A stretch of DNA of 52,961 nucleotides, from positions 1 to 52,961 of the IMG/VR virus record IMGVR_UViG_3300021246_000107; one strand, 5' to 3'. The position numbers were made by a program, and so were the translations under genes. The notes beneath the pieces were generated by a model. That model ran no database searches, had not been told where the DNA came from, and saw only the letters and a list, made by a program, of their open reading frames with translations. The DNA comes from a virus. Positions within the stretch are counted from its first letter, which is position 1. Each line of letters starts with the position of its first letter. Below, one piece after another: positions 15,788-23,905 of the stretch.

Positions 15788-17769
15788 ACGGTGGCTCCCA
15801 CACCTGAATAGGCGATACGGCTCGAAGCCTGGACGTTCCCCTCAGACTTGACCTTCGTTTTGAGCCCGTCGGGCGCGTTCTTGTGCTCGATCTCAACTTT
15901 CACGGTGCCGCCGGACTGCGCCGCCCCTTGCGAGTACGGGCCGGCAGGAGCAGGGAGGCGATTCGCGATCACATCCGCAACCGCCGCCCTTTTTGCAGCG
16001 TCACCATTTGCGTCCGCCGGGCGCTCATATTGACGAGAAATAATGTCGCCGGCCTCCCTCGCGCTCTTCGCTCTACGTAGAGAATCACCAGCCCCCTGCT
16101 CTTGGCCCTGGGTAAGCTCATAGTTAACGAACCCCAGTTGCTCTTCACGGCTCGTGCCTTGAATCGGATGCCCCGCCCATTTTGCAAATTGGTTCTGGCG
16201 ATCCTGATGCCATTGCCCCATGCCATAAGCGCGTTTGCTATCACCCACAGCCTCCGGATCGAAATTACTCTCCAGGCCGAGGTTCGCGGTGATACCAGCC
16301 GCCTGCTCGCGGGTCCAGCCCTTAGACTGGAAGAAATCCATCGAGCTATTGACGCCGGCTTCATTCATACCGCCCTTGCCCTTCCAGGCCTGGCTCAATA
16401 CTTCAGACCCCGATGTTTCGGGGAGGCCCTGGGCACGGTGAATACGCGCAACGTCTTTGTCTTCGCCATCGTTCAGCGTCGGGGAGTAAAGCATCGCCGC
16501 AATGCCTGCGCCGGCGGCGGCAAGCCATGCCCCCACACCCGTACCCGCTGCGCCAGCAACGGCTCCCGCACCAGCACCTCCCGCTCCGGCGCCGGTACCG
16601 GCTATGGTTGCCTCGGCAGAGGCAATCGCCTCGGCGGTTGTTTGCCAGCCAAGTAAAATCTTGGTGTAGGCCAAAATCCCCGCACCGCCTTTGAGCAGTG
16701 TCACCCCAAGCGACACGACACCGGCGATCAAGCCGGCGTTCATAACACCAACGACCAGCAGCGCGGCATTTTCCCAGCCACCCAGCCAGTCAACGAGCTT
16801 GCCGATGCCCTTGCCGAAGTTGATGATCCCCTCACCGACCGCTTTCCAATCGATCGCATTGATCCAGGTGGCAAAGCCTTCCGCCGCCTTCCCGATATTC
16901 ACTGAAATCCATTCGCGGTTCACGGCGAGCCAATTGGTGAACTGGTCAATCAGAGGCTTCATGACAGGGATTAGCTTGTCGCCGATGGAGTTTTTGACGC
17001 CATCGACCGCAATCCCTAGGCCCGCAAGACTTACTGAAAATTCCTTGCCCCGCTTGATCGCGCTATCGTCCATGACGTAGCCAAGCTTCTTGACCATACC
17101 CTCGTAACGTTCGATCCCGGCCTGCCCCTCACGAAGAAACGGCAGCATGGAACCCACGCCCAGGGTATTAGCAATCAAAGCCTGCACCTGCGGGTCTTTC
17201 TCGCCAGCGATCGCATTCGCGATCGCCTTGTATTCGCCGATCACATCCTTGGAGCCATCCTTGGCTTTTTTCAGACCGATACCGAGCTTATTCAGCATCA
17301 TCAGCGCACCCTGATTTCTCCCCCACTGAGCATCCTGCATAGTGGTAGCCAGGCTATCCATACTGGCAGTAGTGGTCCCGGCATCGATGCCGACCAATTT
17401 GGCGGCACCCTGAAAGCTCTGGAGCTGCCCGGTCGAAACGCCAATACCACGGGCGCTGTTGTCGATCGAACGCCCCAGCTTGGCCCAGTTAACAGCCAGC
17501 TCAGCCACGCCAGCCACTGAACCTATACCGGTGATCGCCGCCATAGGCGCAACGATATTGCTGATGCTGCGCGCGGCGCCGCCAGCTTCCTTGCCAATCG
17601 CTGTGAGGTTTTTGCCGATTCGTTCAAACCCAAGCTCACGGCCGAGACTCTTGAAGGACTTGCCGACCTCTTCGAAAGGCCGGGTCAGGCGACTGGCGCC
17701 GTCATTGACCTTGCGAAATATGGCGCTCGCCTTGTCGACGGCGCTGATGACTATTTTGAAGTCAGGCAT
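15784..17769 (-). CDS. Tape measure protein with C-terminal lysozyme-like domain
   Basis: A 661-residue tail length ruler. The N-terminal region (FKIVISAVDKASAIFRKVN, LTAIGKEAGGAARS) is typical of Mu-type tape measure proteins. A hydrophobic Ala/Gly-rich middle (residues 340-450) may insert in the host membrane. Residues about 470-600 match a phage tail lysozyme domain: SKGWTREQAAGITANLGLES, YGMGQWH and RQNQFAKWAG. The start overlaps the frameshifted gp41/42 stop, as in other contractile phages. It therefore probably measures the tail and also helps to breach peptidoglycan during entry. Confidence 0.93.
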   Translation of the reverse strand: MPDFKIVISAVDKASAIFRKVNDGASRLTRPFEEVGKSFKSLGRELGFERIGKNLTAIGKEAGGAARSISNIVAPMAAITGIGSVAGVAELAVNWAKLGRSIDNSARGIGVSTGQLQSFQGAAKLVGIDAGTTTASMDSLATTMQDAQWGRNQGALMMLNKLGIGLKKAKDGSKDVIGEYKAIANAIAGEKDPQVQALIANTLGVGSMLPFLREGQAGIERYEGMVKKLGYVMDDSAIKRGKEFSVSLAGLGIAVDGVKNSIGDKLIPVMKPLIDQFTNWLAVNREWISVNIGKAAEGFATWINAIDWKAVGEGIINFGKGIGKLVDWLGGWENAALLVVGVMNAGLIAGVVSLGVTLLKGGAGILAYTKILLGWQTTAEAIASAEATIAGTGAGAGGAGAGAVAGAAGTGVGAWLAAAGAGIAAMLYSPTLNDGEDKDVARIHRAQGLPETSGSEVLSQAWKGKGGMNEAGVNSSMDFFQSKGWTREQAAGITANLGLESNFDPEAVGDSKRAYGMGQWHQDRQNQFAKWAGHPIQGTSREEQLGFVNYELTQGQEQGAGDSLRRAKSAREAGDIISRQYERPADANGDAAKRAAVADVIANRLPAPAGPYSQGAAQSGGTVKVEIEHKNAPDGLKTKVKSEGNVQASSRIAYSGVGATV

Positions 17770-18171
17770 TTGAGTTACTCGTCATGCGAATGGCCTGCTT
17801 GTTCCATTCGACCAGTTCCGCAAGGGTGAGCGACCACGCATCGCGTGGCCCCCAGCCGTAATACTTGGTCAGTTCGGCAATCAGCTCTGGCCAGCCTCCT
17901 CCGCCTGACCAGCGTCGGAAAAACCCTCGAGGAACTTGTTCGCCGCGACCAAATCGCGCTTGCTGAACTTCTCGACGACACCGCGCGGAATGATGCCAAT
18001 CAGGCTGATCAGAGTGATGGCGGCACCGACAGAAGTATCAGCGCGGGACGCTTTTTCCATCTCGCCGGCGGTGGGTTCGCGCAACTTGATCTCCGTATAA
18101 GTAATTGGATCGTCGCCCTTGCCAACGATAATTGGCTTGGAAAGGGTGATGGTGATTTCGTCTTCAAACAT
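17762..18171 (-). CDS. Tail assembly chaperone, -1 frameshift product (Mu gp41-42-like)
   Basis: Extended chaperone formed by ribosomes that slip back one base on GGGTTTT (17920-17926). After the slip the new frame reads FRRWSGGGWPELIAELTKYY and continues without a stop through WGPRDAWSLTL to a TGA at 17762-17764, inside the tape measure start region, about 136 residues in all. Short and long forms of this type wrap the tape measure in lambda (G/GT) and Mu. The open frame, canonical slip site and position just before the tape measure all agree. Confidence 0.85.
17881..18171 (-). CDS. Tail assembly chaperone, unshifted form (Mu gp41-like)
   Basis: A 96-residue product of normal translation. 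PIIVGKGDDPITYTEIKLREP and GEMEKASRADTS are typical of the phage tail assembly (gp41) family when read in two pieces. It ends in GQS-stop, 39 bases beyond the slippery heptamer. It follows the tail tube gene by three bases. It would act as the abundant short partner of the frameshifted chaperone. Confidence 0.88.
   Translation of the reverse strand: MFEDEITITLSKPIIVGKGDDPITYTEIKLREPTAGEMEKASRADTSVGAAITLISLIGIIPRGVVEKFSKRDLVAANKFLEGFSDAGQAEEAGQS
17920..17926 (-). promoter_or_regulatory. Slippery site GGGTTTT for -1 frameshifting
   Basis: In the zero frame the heptamer reads G GGT TTT, the X XXY YYZ pattern, within codons GAG GGT TTT TCC of the gp41-like gene. It is followed by a GC-rich stretch that may pair downstream. 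A -1 slip opens 52 further codons. Confidence 0.8.
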
Positions 18172-18174
18172 GAA

Positions 18175-18543
18175 TCAGTTCTCCGTTACGGAAGGGCCTT
18201 CCCACTTCACTTCGAGAGTGGCGTCGGCTGCCTTGGCTTCAGGTTGTTCGATGGTCCACATGTTGCGACCGATGATGGTTTTGCCATTGGCGAGCTCGGC
18301 CATGACGGTGACATTGGTCATCGCATTGATGTCAGCCAGGCTGAGCCCGTTGGAGTCACGAATGGTCCCAGAAATGACGCCCTGCCCTGGCTTTTCGCTG
18401 TAGCCGTGGACGTAGTCCTGGCCGACCAAGCTTTCCCGGGTAACACCGGAGACCTTGTAAGAAAAGTCCCCGACCAGCATGAAGCTCACCCCGTCAACGG
18501 TTAGGTAGCAGGTCCCGGCAAGGCGATTGGTGGTGTCTCCCAT
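18175..18543 (-). CDS. Tail tube protein (Mu gp40-like)
   Basis: A 122-residue inner tube subunit. GTCYLTVDGVSFMLVGDFSY and GYSEKPGQGVISGTIRDSNG are the conserved strands of the Mu-type tail tube family. It follows the sheath gene, from which it is separated by a terminator hairpin, and precedes the chaperone gene, the standard order for contractile tails. Confidence 0.93.
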   Translation of the reverse strand: MGDTTNRLAGTCYLTVDGVSFMLVGDFSYKVSGVTRESLVGQDYVHGYSEKPGQGVISGTIRDSNGLSLADINAMTNVTVMAELANGKTIIGRNMWTIEQPEAKAADATLEVKWEGPSVTEN

Positions 18544-18559
18544 GTTTTTCTCCAGGCAT

Positions 18560-18580
18560 AAAAAAACCGCTCAAGGCGGT
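18560..18580 (-). terminator. Intrinsic terminator between sheath and tube genes
   Basis: Minus strand: ACCGCCTTGAGCGGT followed by seven T and then ATGCCTGGAG, the RBS of the tube gene. Stem and loop are the same as in the hairpin at 8431-8450. Confidence 0.78.
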
Positions 18581-18599
18581 CATTGACGAAAGGCCTGGG

Positions 18600-20078
18600 T
18601 TACAGGCGGAATTGAGCCAGCAGCGCAAAGATGCGCAATTGGTCGATAAGGGTGCCAGGCCAGAGCACATCAACCCGATTTGGGTTGGTGGAGTTTTTCT
18701 CGACGATTAGGGCCTGGGCGAAAGCCTCGGAGTCCTGAACAAAGCCGTTGTATTCGAGTGTGCCGTACCGGGCGATCACGTCACCCCGGATGATGTTTGG
18801 CGTGACGATGGCTGAGCCAGGCGCAAAGCGGGTCCCGTTGGCGGCCAGTTTGACCCTGGCATACTTGGACGTGACCAGCGACCGTAGGTCGCGCAGAACG
18901 TACATCAACAGGAACAGGGTTTCGACCTGCAGGTAACTGTCATCCGGAGCGCCGAACCCATTGACCTGATAGGTAGTGATCAGGTTCTCGATCGCCACGG
19001 TACCGTCGCTGGCAACGGTGAACGTCGAGATGCCATCCCACAGCAGCGTGTTGCGCTCTCCCAGGTCGAATCGGGATGCAGGTGGCGGCGCCAAGACGGT
19101 ACTCAATGCCAGAGTCTGCAAAGGGCGCCCCGGATCAGCACGCAGTGCAACGGCGGCGGTGCCCGCCAGGTCCGCAGCCCAGATCCAGGCCGGCGAAGGC
19201 GAGTCGTAGAAGCCCATGATGCTTTCGTGCTGGTTGTTGCGAGCATTGCCGGCGGTGGCCAGCGTTGACAACGTGCCGCGCTGCGCTGAGAAGACATGCC
19301 CGTAAATCTGACTGGCGTAACTCCATCGTCCGGTCTGGTCGTTGAGCAGGTTCTTCAGCGAATTCAGTGAGGCAGTGTCGGTGTAAGGGCTGACGATGAT
19401 GTCGAAGGACTCATCGCCCAGATTCGACAGCGCCGTGTCCAGCACCGGGTTTGTCGCACCCGCGGACATTTGAGTCAGGGTAAGCGCCAGCCCGTCCGGT
19501 ACGGCCTCGCCACCGGCGGTGCCGAGGTAGTTCAGGCGCAAGTCAATCTCGTTGCCACCGGTACCCTTGTTCTTCGCGGTGAGCGTCACCGTAGTGGTCG
19601 CCGCGGTGGCCGTTACAGGCAGGTTGCTGGAACCGTTTACCAGTGCAGCCAGGGCAGTGGCGATATCGGACGCAGCGTCACCCGTTGTGACTGTCAAGCT
19701 GGTGAGTTGACCGGCGATGTAGAGCGAGATCACACCAGTGGCCGTCGGGCTGCCAACGATGTCCACCGTGCCCGCGGCCCCCACGGAGCCCTCAGCGTCT
19801 GCCAACGGCAAAAACCAGACCTCGCCGAAGCTGTCCGAGCCCTTGTAAGCAGCAGTCATCAGCGCCAGCATCGAACCCAAACCACCTTTCGCCTGGGCAT
19901 CGCTGATGCCTTGGCCCAGCACGGGAATGCCGGGCACGCCGTTCCCCGAGTCAGTGATCTGGCCGACAATCAGCGTGCGCTGAGTCTGCGCACCACTATT
20001 GGCCTGAGAGTTGTCGACCTCGGCATAAAACAACGGAACCCGCAGGTTCGTCGGGATGTTGCTAAATGGGACGGGCAT
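18600..20078 (-). CDS. Contractile tail sheath protein (Mu gpL-like)
   Basis: A 492-residue sheath subunit. VPFSNIPTNLRVPLFYAEVD at the N-terminus, PYTDTASLNSLKNLLND and the C-terminal NPNRVDVLWPGTLIDQLRIF are signatures of the Mu L sheath family. It identifies the phage as a myovirus. Its ATG overlaps the DUF2635 stop codon (TAATG), implying translational coupling. Confidence 0.95.
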   Translation of the reverse strand: MPVPFSNIPTNLRVPLFYAEVDNSQANSGAQTQRTLIVGQITDSGNGVPGIPVLGQGISDAQAKGGLGSMLALMTAAYKGSDSFGEVWFLPLADAEGSVGAAGTVDIVGSPTATGVISLYIAGQLTSLTVTTGDAASDIATALAALVNGSSNLPVTATAATTTVTLTAKNKGTGGNEIDLRLNYLGTAGGEAVPDGLALTLTQMSAGATNPVLDTALSNLGDESFDIIVSPYTDTASLNSLKNLLNDQTGRWSYASQIYGHVFSAQRGTLSTLATAGNARNNQHESIMGFYDSPSPAWIWAADLAGTAAVALRADPGRPLQTLALSTVLAPPPASRFDLGERNTLLWDGISTFTVASDGTVAIENLITTYQVNGFGAPDDSYLQVETLFLLMYVLRDLRSLVTSKYARVKLAANGTRFAPGSAIVTPNIIRGDVIARYGTLEYNGFVQDSEAFAQALIVEKNSTNPNRVDVLWPGTLIDQLRIFALLAQFRL

Positions 20079-20311
20079 TAACTGTCACTCCCTTTGGGTG
20101 GTTCAGTGGTTTCAGGCTTATCGCCTTTAACGGCTGGGGGCTTTATTTCCACTGCCGGCACCGGTTTAGGTGGCGTGAGCGTCACGTCATAGCAGCTCAG
20201 ACGCCGAAGCCAGTAGAGGTCGTTGTCTGCGACCTCTCGACCTTCTTCCGGAAGAGCGTCACGTTTGACCGGGTCACGAACCAACAACCCGGGAAATGGA
20301 TAAATGCGCAT
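20078..20311 (-). CDS. DUF2635 small tail protein (Mu gp38-like)
   Basis: A 77-residue protein starting RIYPFPGLLVRDPVKRDALP, the DUF2635 signature, with a proline- and lysine-rich C-terminus. DUF2635 genes stand directly before the sheath gene in Mu-like tails, as here. No molecular function is known to me. Confidence 0.85.
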   Translation of the reverse strand: MRIYPFPGLLVRDPVKRDALPEEGREVADNDLYWLRRLSCYDVTLTPPKPVPAVEIKPPAVKGDKPETTEPPKGSDS

Positions 20312-20313
20312 GG

Positions 20314-21000
20314 TTACTCCTGCGGAAATTCGAACGAAAGGCCGCCCTCTGCCCGACCGTCAGGGCCAACAGTGCGCGGAGCCGGTGTAACGGCGCCAGG
20401 GAACGGCGGATCGGGATAGGAACCTGTGGGGTCGACGATGTTGATCAGGTCGCCAGTGACGTTGAACTCGGTCAGCGGCCCGATAGGCTGAACACCGGAG
20501 GTCGCCACTGGATCAAACGGAGGTTCATCTGTAGCACCTTCCAGCGGATAAAAATCCTCGGGGCCCTGGTAGAACTCCATGCCAATATCCATGACCAACT
20601 CGCCGATGTTTTGCTCGCCCTCGCCGTCCTCACGCATATGGGAACGAATGAAGGGGAACTGCTGCAGCCTGCTCATCAGCGGAGGGAAGTTGATCACCGC
20701 CATTTCAATCTGACGCTTCATATCCTCCAGCGCCAAGATCATTGCAGCGGCCGAGGCATTCTCGGGGAGTGCCTTGACCTGCAGTCGAGCGCTGATCCGG
20801 ATTGTCGCCGTTACGGTGAATTGCGGCCCACCTTGACGACCCAGAGAGTCCTTGTCCTCCTCCGGCGCGTGCAACCAGATAATGGGGTAGCTGCCGTTCC
20901 ATGTTGGCCAGGTCCTGGCTGCAAAAACATTGTTACCGGCGGATGTCCCCGTTTTGAGGGCCTCTGCCGTGATCTGCCGTAGTTCGGAGGTGGTCGTCAT
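20314..21000 (-). CDS. Tail terminator/completion-like protein
   Basis: About 228 residues. Position between the head-tail joining protein and DUF2635/sheath is that of the tail terminator in this phage group (Mu gp37-like region). ATG 21000 overlaps the TGA of the preceding gene and is preferred to GTG 21003. The central TVTATIRISARLQVKA and ALEDMKRQIEMAVINFPP resemble the alternating strand and helix of tail terminators. The C-terminus is proline- and acid-rich. The assignment is mainly by position. Confidence 0.6.
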   Translation of the reverse strand: MTTTSELRQITAEALKTGTSAGNNVFAARTWPTWNGSYPIIWLHAPEEDKDSLGRQGGPQFTVTATIRISARLQVKALPENASAAAMILALEDMKRQIEMAVINFPPLMSRLQQFPFIRSHMREDGEGEQNIGELVMDIGMEFYQGPEDFYPLEGATDEPPFDPVATSGVQPIGPLTEFNVTGDLINIVDPTGSYPDPPFPGAVTPAPRTVGPDGRAEGGLSFEFPQE

Positions 21001-21350
21001 CACATTTCACTCAGCATGAGCTTGGCCCACCCGTGGCTATCAGGACGAACATCCGTCACCACAAAGCGCTTGCCCACGCTTGGGATGTACACCTGATCAT
21101 TTTGAGTCGGGGGAGGCTTACTAAGAGCATCAAAAAGAGCGAGCCGAACACCCAGGACAGGCTTAGCCGAGTTGGCCCCGGTCAGCGGGTCAGAGAAATC
21201 AACGTCGCGATACGCCGCATCAAAAACACCATCGATGGGATATTTCGCGCCAAAGACCGGATAAAACATCGGCTGCTTATCCGGGCTTTTTCCTTCGCCG
21301 AACACTTTCTCAACCGGTGCCAGCACAGCACGATCCCAATCGACGGCCAT
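21000..21350 (-). CDS. Head-tail joining protein (lambda gpFII-like)
   Basis: A 116-residue protein. ALFDALSKPPPTQNDQVYI and VGKRFVVTDVRPDSHGWAKL match the C-terminal barrel of gpFII-type attachment proteins, which join the filled head to the tail. It sits two bases after the capsid gene, the lambda order (E, FI/FII). Confidence 0.8.
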   Translation of the reverse strand: MAVDWDRAVLAPVEKVFGEGKSPDKQPMFYPVFGAKYPIDGVFDAAYRDVDFSDPLTGANSAKPVLGVRLALFDALSKPPPTQNDQVYIPSVGKRFVVTDVRPDSHGWAKLMLSEM

Positions 21351-21352
21351 GC

Positions 21353-22396
21353 TTATTTCAACTTCGCAGACATCAGAACTTCAGGGCGAGTGCAGATGTG
21401 CAGCGGGTAACTGTACGCCTCGACCTTCCACCACATTTTGCGTTGAGTATCGAAGATCGGCAGGATGTAGACCGGCTTGCCAGGGGTATTCACCCACTCA
21501 AAGGTCTCGCCTGGCGCGTAGGCAACCTCGAAGATACCTGGGGCACCTTTGGGGAAGAACTTCGCCTCGTTCGGCTTGACGCTGATGGTGGTTGCGTCAT
21601 CGGAGCCGCGATAGTTGAACCAGTTGATCCCGCCGAAGCGCATCGCCTGAAACGCATTGCCCTGACGCAGCTCTTCCGCCGCAGCCCAGTTGTAGTAGGT
21701 CCGGGTCACGTCAGGGTGGTTGGTCAATTGATCCCAGAAATCATCACCGACCAGTGCATAAACTTCCGTGGTCGGCAGAAACGCGCCCTGGGATTTGCGG
21801 GCCATAGTGCGCACGATGTTGTTGCACATCGGGCGGATGGAGTTCGGCTTGGTTGCCGAGCCATCGGCATTGAGAGTCAGGTCAAAGACGATGTCCTTCG
21901 GCTTATCGATGCCGAATTCCTGAAACCAATCGAATTTCACTTCGCCGTCTGCGTCCAGGCATAAGCCCTGAATCGCCGCCAAGCGCTGGAACTCCCAGGT
22001 GTATTCAATGTTGCTGGTCAAACCGGTAGGGCCGTTGACCCGACGCGCGACCTCGGTCTCGATTTGCATCAGCTCCGTTTCACTGCCGAACGTACGGATG
22101 TTCTGGATTTCTTGAGCAGTGATGGTGTCGGAGTGCATCAGCCGCGGCACATCGAAATAACGTGCTTGGCGCTTTTCAGTGGTGCGCTGAGTGCCCTCTT
22201 CGCCGCGATCCGAGAACGGGATCAGAACAAGCTTGCCCTGGCGCTGCTCAACAGCAAGAGCCGTAGTACGGATCGGGTTTGGCTCGAAAATTTCAAGATC
22301 GCCGATCCCGGTCGGCTTGAACGGGTATTTCTCGACAGCGGTGGTCAGGGCGATTTCGGAAAAAATGTCCTGATGAAACACGTCCAATGAGGCCAT
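21353..22396 (-). CDS. Major capsid protein (lambda gpE family)
   Basis: A 347-residue HK97-fold capsid protein of the lambda E family: the start DVFHQDIFSEIALTTAVEK, the GRISP-like FSDRGEEGTQRTTEKRQAR and the C-terminal NTPGKPVYILPIFDTQRKMW are typical. It follows the decoration protein gene. ATG 22396 is preceded by GGAG-like sequence in a region that also holds a terminator hairpin. Confidence 0.95.
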   Translation of the reverse strand: MASLDVFHQDIFSEIALTTAVEKYPFKPTGIGDLEIFEPNPIRTTALAVEQRQGKLVLIPFSDRGEEGTQRTTEKRQARYFDVPRLMHSDTITAQEIQNIRTFGSETELMQIETEVARRVNGPTGLTSNIEYTWEFQRLAAIQGLCLDADGEVKFDWFQEFGIDKPKDIVFDLTLNADGSATKPNSIRPMCNNIVRTMARKSQGAFLPTTEVYALVGDDFWDQLTNHPDVTRTYYNWAAAEELRQGNAFQAMRFGGINWFNYRGSDDATTISVKPNEAKFFPKGAPGIFEVAYAPGETFEWVNTPGKPVYILPIFDTQRKMWWKVEAYSYPLHICTRPEVLMSAKLK

Positions 22397-22416
22397 GAAG
22401 GCAACTCCTAAAAACG

Positions 22417-22438
22417 AAAAAGCCCGCAGAAGCGGGCT
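22417..22438 (-). terminator. Intrinsic terminator between decoration and capsid genes
   Basis: Minus strand: AGCCCGC, loop TTCT, GCGGGCT, followed by TTTTTCG. The stem is seven base pairs. It lies directly before the capsid gene and may balance decoration and capsid mRNA levels once antitermination is active. Confidence 0.75.
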
Positions 22439-22462
22439 TAGAAAAATGAGAAGGCAAACAGA

Positions 22463-23158
22463 TCAGCGCGGAACAACGCCCTGGCTTTTCAGCGCCGCAA
22501 TAGCCGCATCCTGCTGAGCAGCACTCAATGAGGGGTCCCACACCAGCTCCGAGCCATTTACCTCGGCATTACGGACAACCGCCGCTGCGGTTGCCGGGCC
22601 GTTGGTGGTGTCGGTCACGCGGTAAAGCAGCCCGTACGCAGCCACATCAGCCGATGCGCTGTTGAGCGGAGTCCAGCCACCACCGGTCTCAGCTACGACA
22701 ATATTGAAACTATCGCCGCTGACAAAAGCCGCCGAACCGGCGGCAACCAGGAAGCCAATACCCTGGGAGTTGAATACCGCCCCAACGACACCGGGACTAT
22801 CAGCCACGCCCTCCGCGCTGAGGTCAATCGTCCCGCCCTGAGCTGGGACAGGTTCACCATTGGGGTTCACGACCAAGAACTCAGTTTCCGAGGTCAAGGT
22901 GACGATGTAAGTGCCTGTGAGCGCCGGCGCCTGGGCAACCACGCCGGACATCGTGCCGTTACCGGTATTACCCGCTGTGGCCGTCCCCGTCGCGATGTAC
23001 GCCGAGGCGACATCAGCCAAGACGGTGCCCGCCTCGACCCGGCCAAAACCTTGATTGATCAGCACCTGATCAATCGATTGATGTCCGTTTGCGAGGGAAA
23101 CGATGAAGCCGCCCGCGTGCCGCTGTTCAACCAGCGGCGTCTGTGGAACATAAGACAT
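22463..23158 (-). CDS. Head decoration protein (lambda gpD-like, enlarged)
   Basis: A 231-residue protein that begins with a lambda D-like core (QRHAGGFIVSLANG, RVEAGTVLADV) and ends with GLLYRVTDTTNG and EVNGSELVWDP as in gpD. Between them is an inserted beta-rich region (about residues 55-165, with TGTYIVTLTSETEFLVVNPN) that lambda gpD, about 110 residues, lacks. The insert resembles the extra domain of larger Pseudomonas phage decoration proteins. It trimerises on the capsid surface to stabilise packed heads. Confidence 0.88.
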   Translation of the reverse strand: MSYVPQTPLVEQRHAGGFIVSLANGHQSIDQVLINQGFGRVEAGTVLADVASAYIATGTATAGNTGNGTMSGVVAQAPALTGTYIVTLTSETEFLVVNPNGEPVPAQGGTIDLSAEGVADSPGVVGAVFNSQGIGFLVAAGSAAFVSGDSFNIVVAETGGGWTPLNSASADVAAYGLLYRVTDTTNGPATAAAVVRNAEVNGSELVWDPSLSAAQQDAAIAALKSQGVVPR

Positions 23159-23194
23159 GGAATATCTCCTGAAAATAAGTACGGACGGGACCGA

Positions 23195-23875
23195 TCAGCG
23201 ACCGCGAACCTTGGACATGGCACGGTCCCAGCGACTTTCGATGTGTGCCTGACGCGACGGCGACTGTTCACCGCCCGAACCCAGTGCAGGATTCTTTGCC
23301 GATCGGGAATGGTTGGCAGTGCTTTCAGCCGGCGCATCACGCAGGGCAGCCAGCACCTGCTTGCGGGTCATGTTGGAACCGAACGCCAGGTTGGCCGCGA
23401 GCACTGGGTTGCGTGCGGCATAACGGGAACCGAAGATGGCGGCGCAGCGCGCACGCTCGCGGCGACGAGCACTGGCAGCAGCGCTTTTGCCGTGCATTTC
23501 ATCTTCGTCATCATCGTCTTCGGCATCCGCATCATCGTCGTCAGCAGCCGCTTTGCCTTGGGCGCGTCGAGACGATTTTTTGTCATCTTCGTCTTCAGCA
23601 TCGCCGTCATCAGCTCGGTCCTTCTCGTCAGATTCGTCGCCATCATCGCCAGTGTCTTCGCCGGCTTTAGCCTTCTTGGCTTTGCGTGATTTCTTGCTGT
23701 CGCCGGTATCACGATCCTGCTCGTCGCCGTCGTCCGGCTCGTCGTCATCTGCTCGAGCGTCCTTGCGCTCATCTTCATCGTCGTCAGCACGAGCCTTTTT
23801 GCCACGCATTGATCCAATACCGGCCAAATGGGCGAACGAAAGCGCGCTCGCCACGCTGCGGGAAAGCTTGGACAT
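23195..23875 (-). CDS. Acidic capsid scaffold-like protein
   Basis: A 226-residue protein with a very acidic low-complexity centre (residues 30-130, runs of D and E with short basic patches), and a C-terminal helical domain, RRRERARCAAIFGSRYAARN through NMTRKQVLAALRDAP. That C-terminal region resembles the scaffold part found at the end of lambda-type capsid proteases (Nu3). Here it is a separate gene directly after the protease gene. Probably it directs procapsid assembly and is then removed. Function is inferred from position and composition. Confidence 0.65.
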   Translation of the reverse strand: MSKLSRSVASALSFAHLAGIGSMRGKKARADDDEDERKDARADDDEPDDGDEQDRDTGDSKKSRKAKKAKAGEDTGDDGDESDEKDRADDGDAEDEDDKKSSRRAQGKAAADDDDADAEDDDDEDEMHGKSAAASARRRERARCAAIFGSRYAARNPVLAANLAFGSNMTRKQVLAALRDAPAESTANHSRSAKNPALGSGGEQSPSRQAHIESRWDRAMSKVRGR

Positions 23876-23905
23876 GTGAACCTCGGTTTTAAAGGAGTTG
23901 AAACG

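Noticed and set aside
17775-17999. 74-codon Arg/Ser-rich minus frame
   Set aside because: It is neither the zero nor the -1 frame of the chaperone and has no protein-like composition.
23436-23879. Serine-rich frame on the + strand
   Set aside because: It is the antisense of the Asp/Glu repeats (GAC, GAT, GAA) of the scaffold gene.
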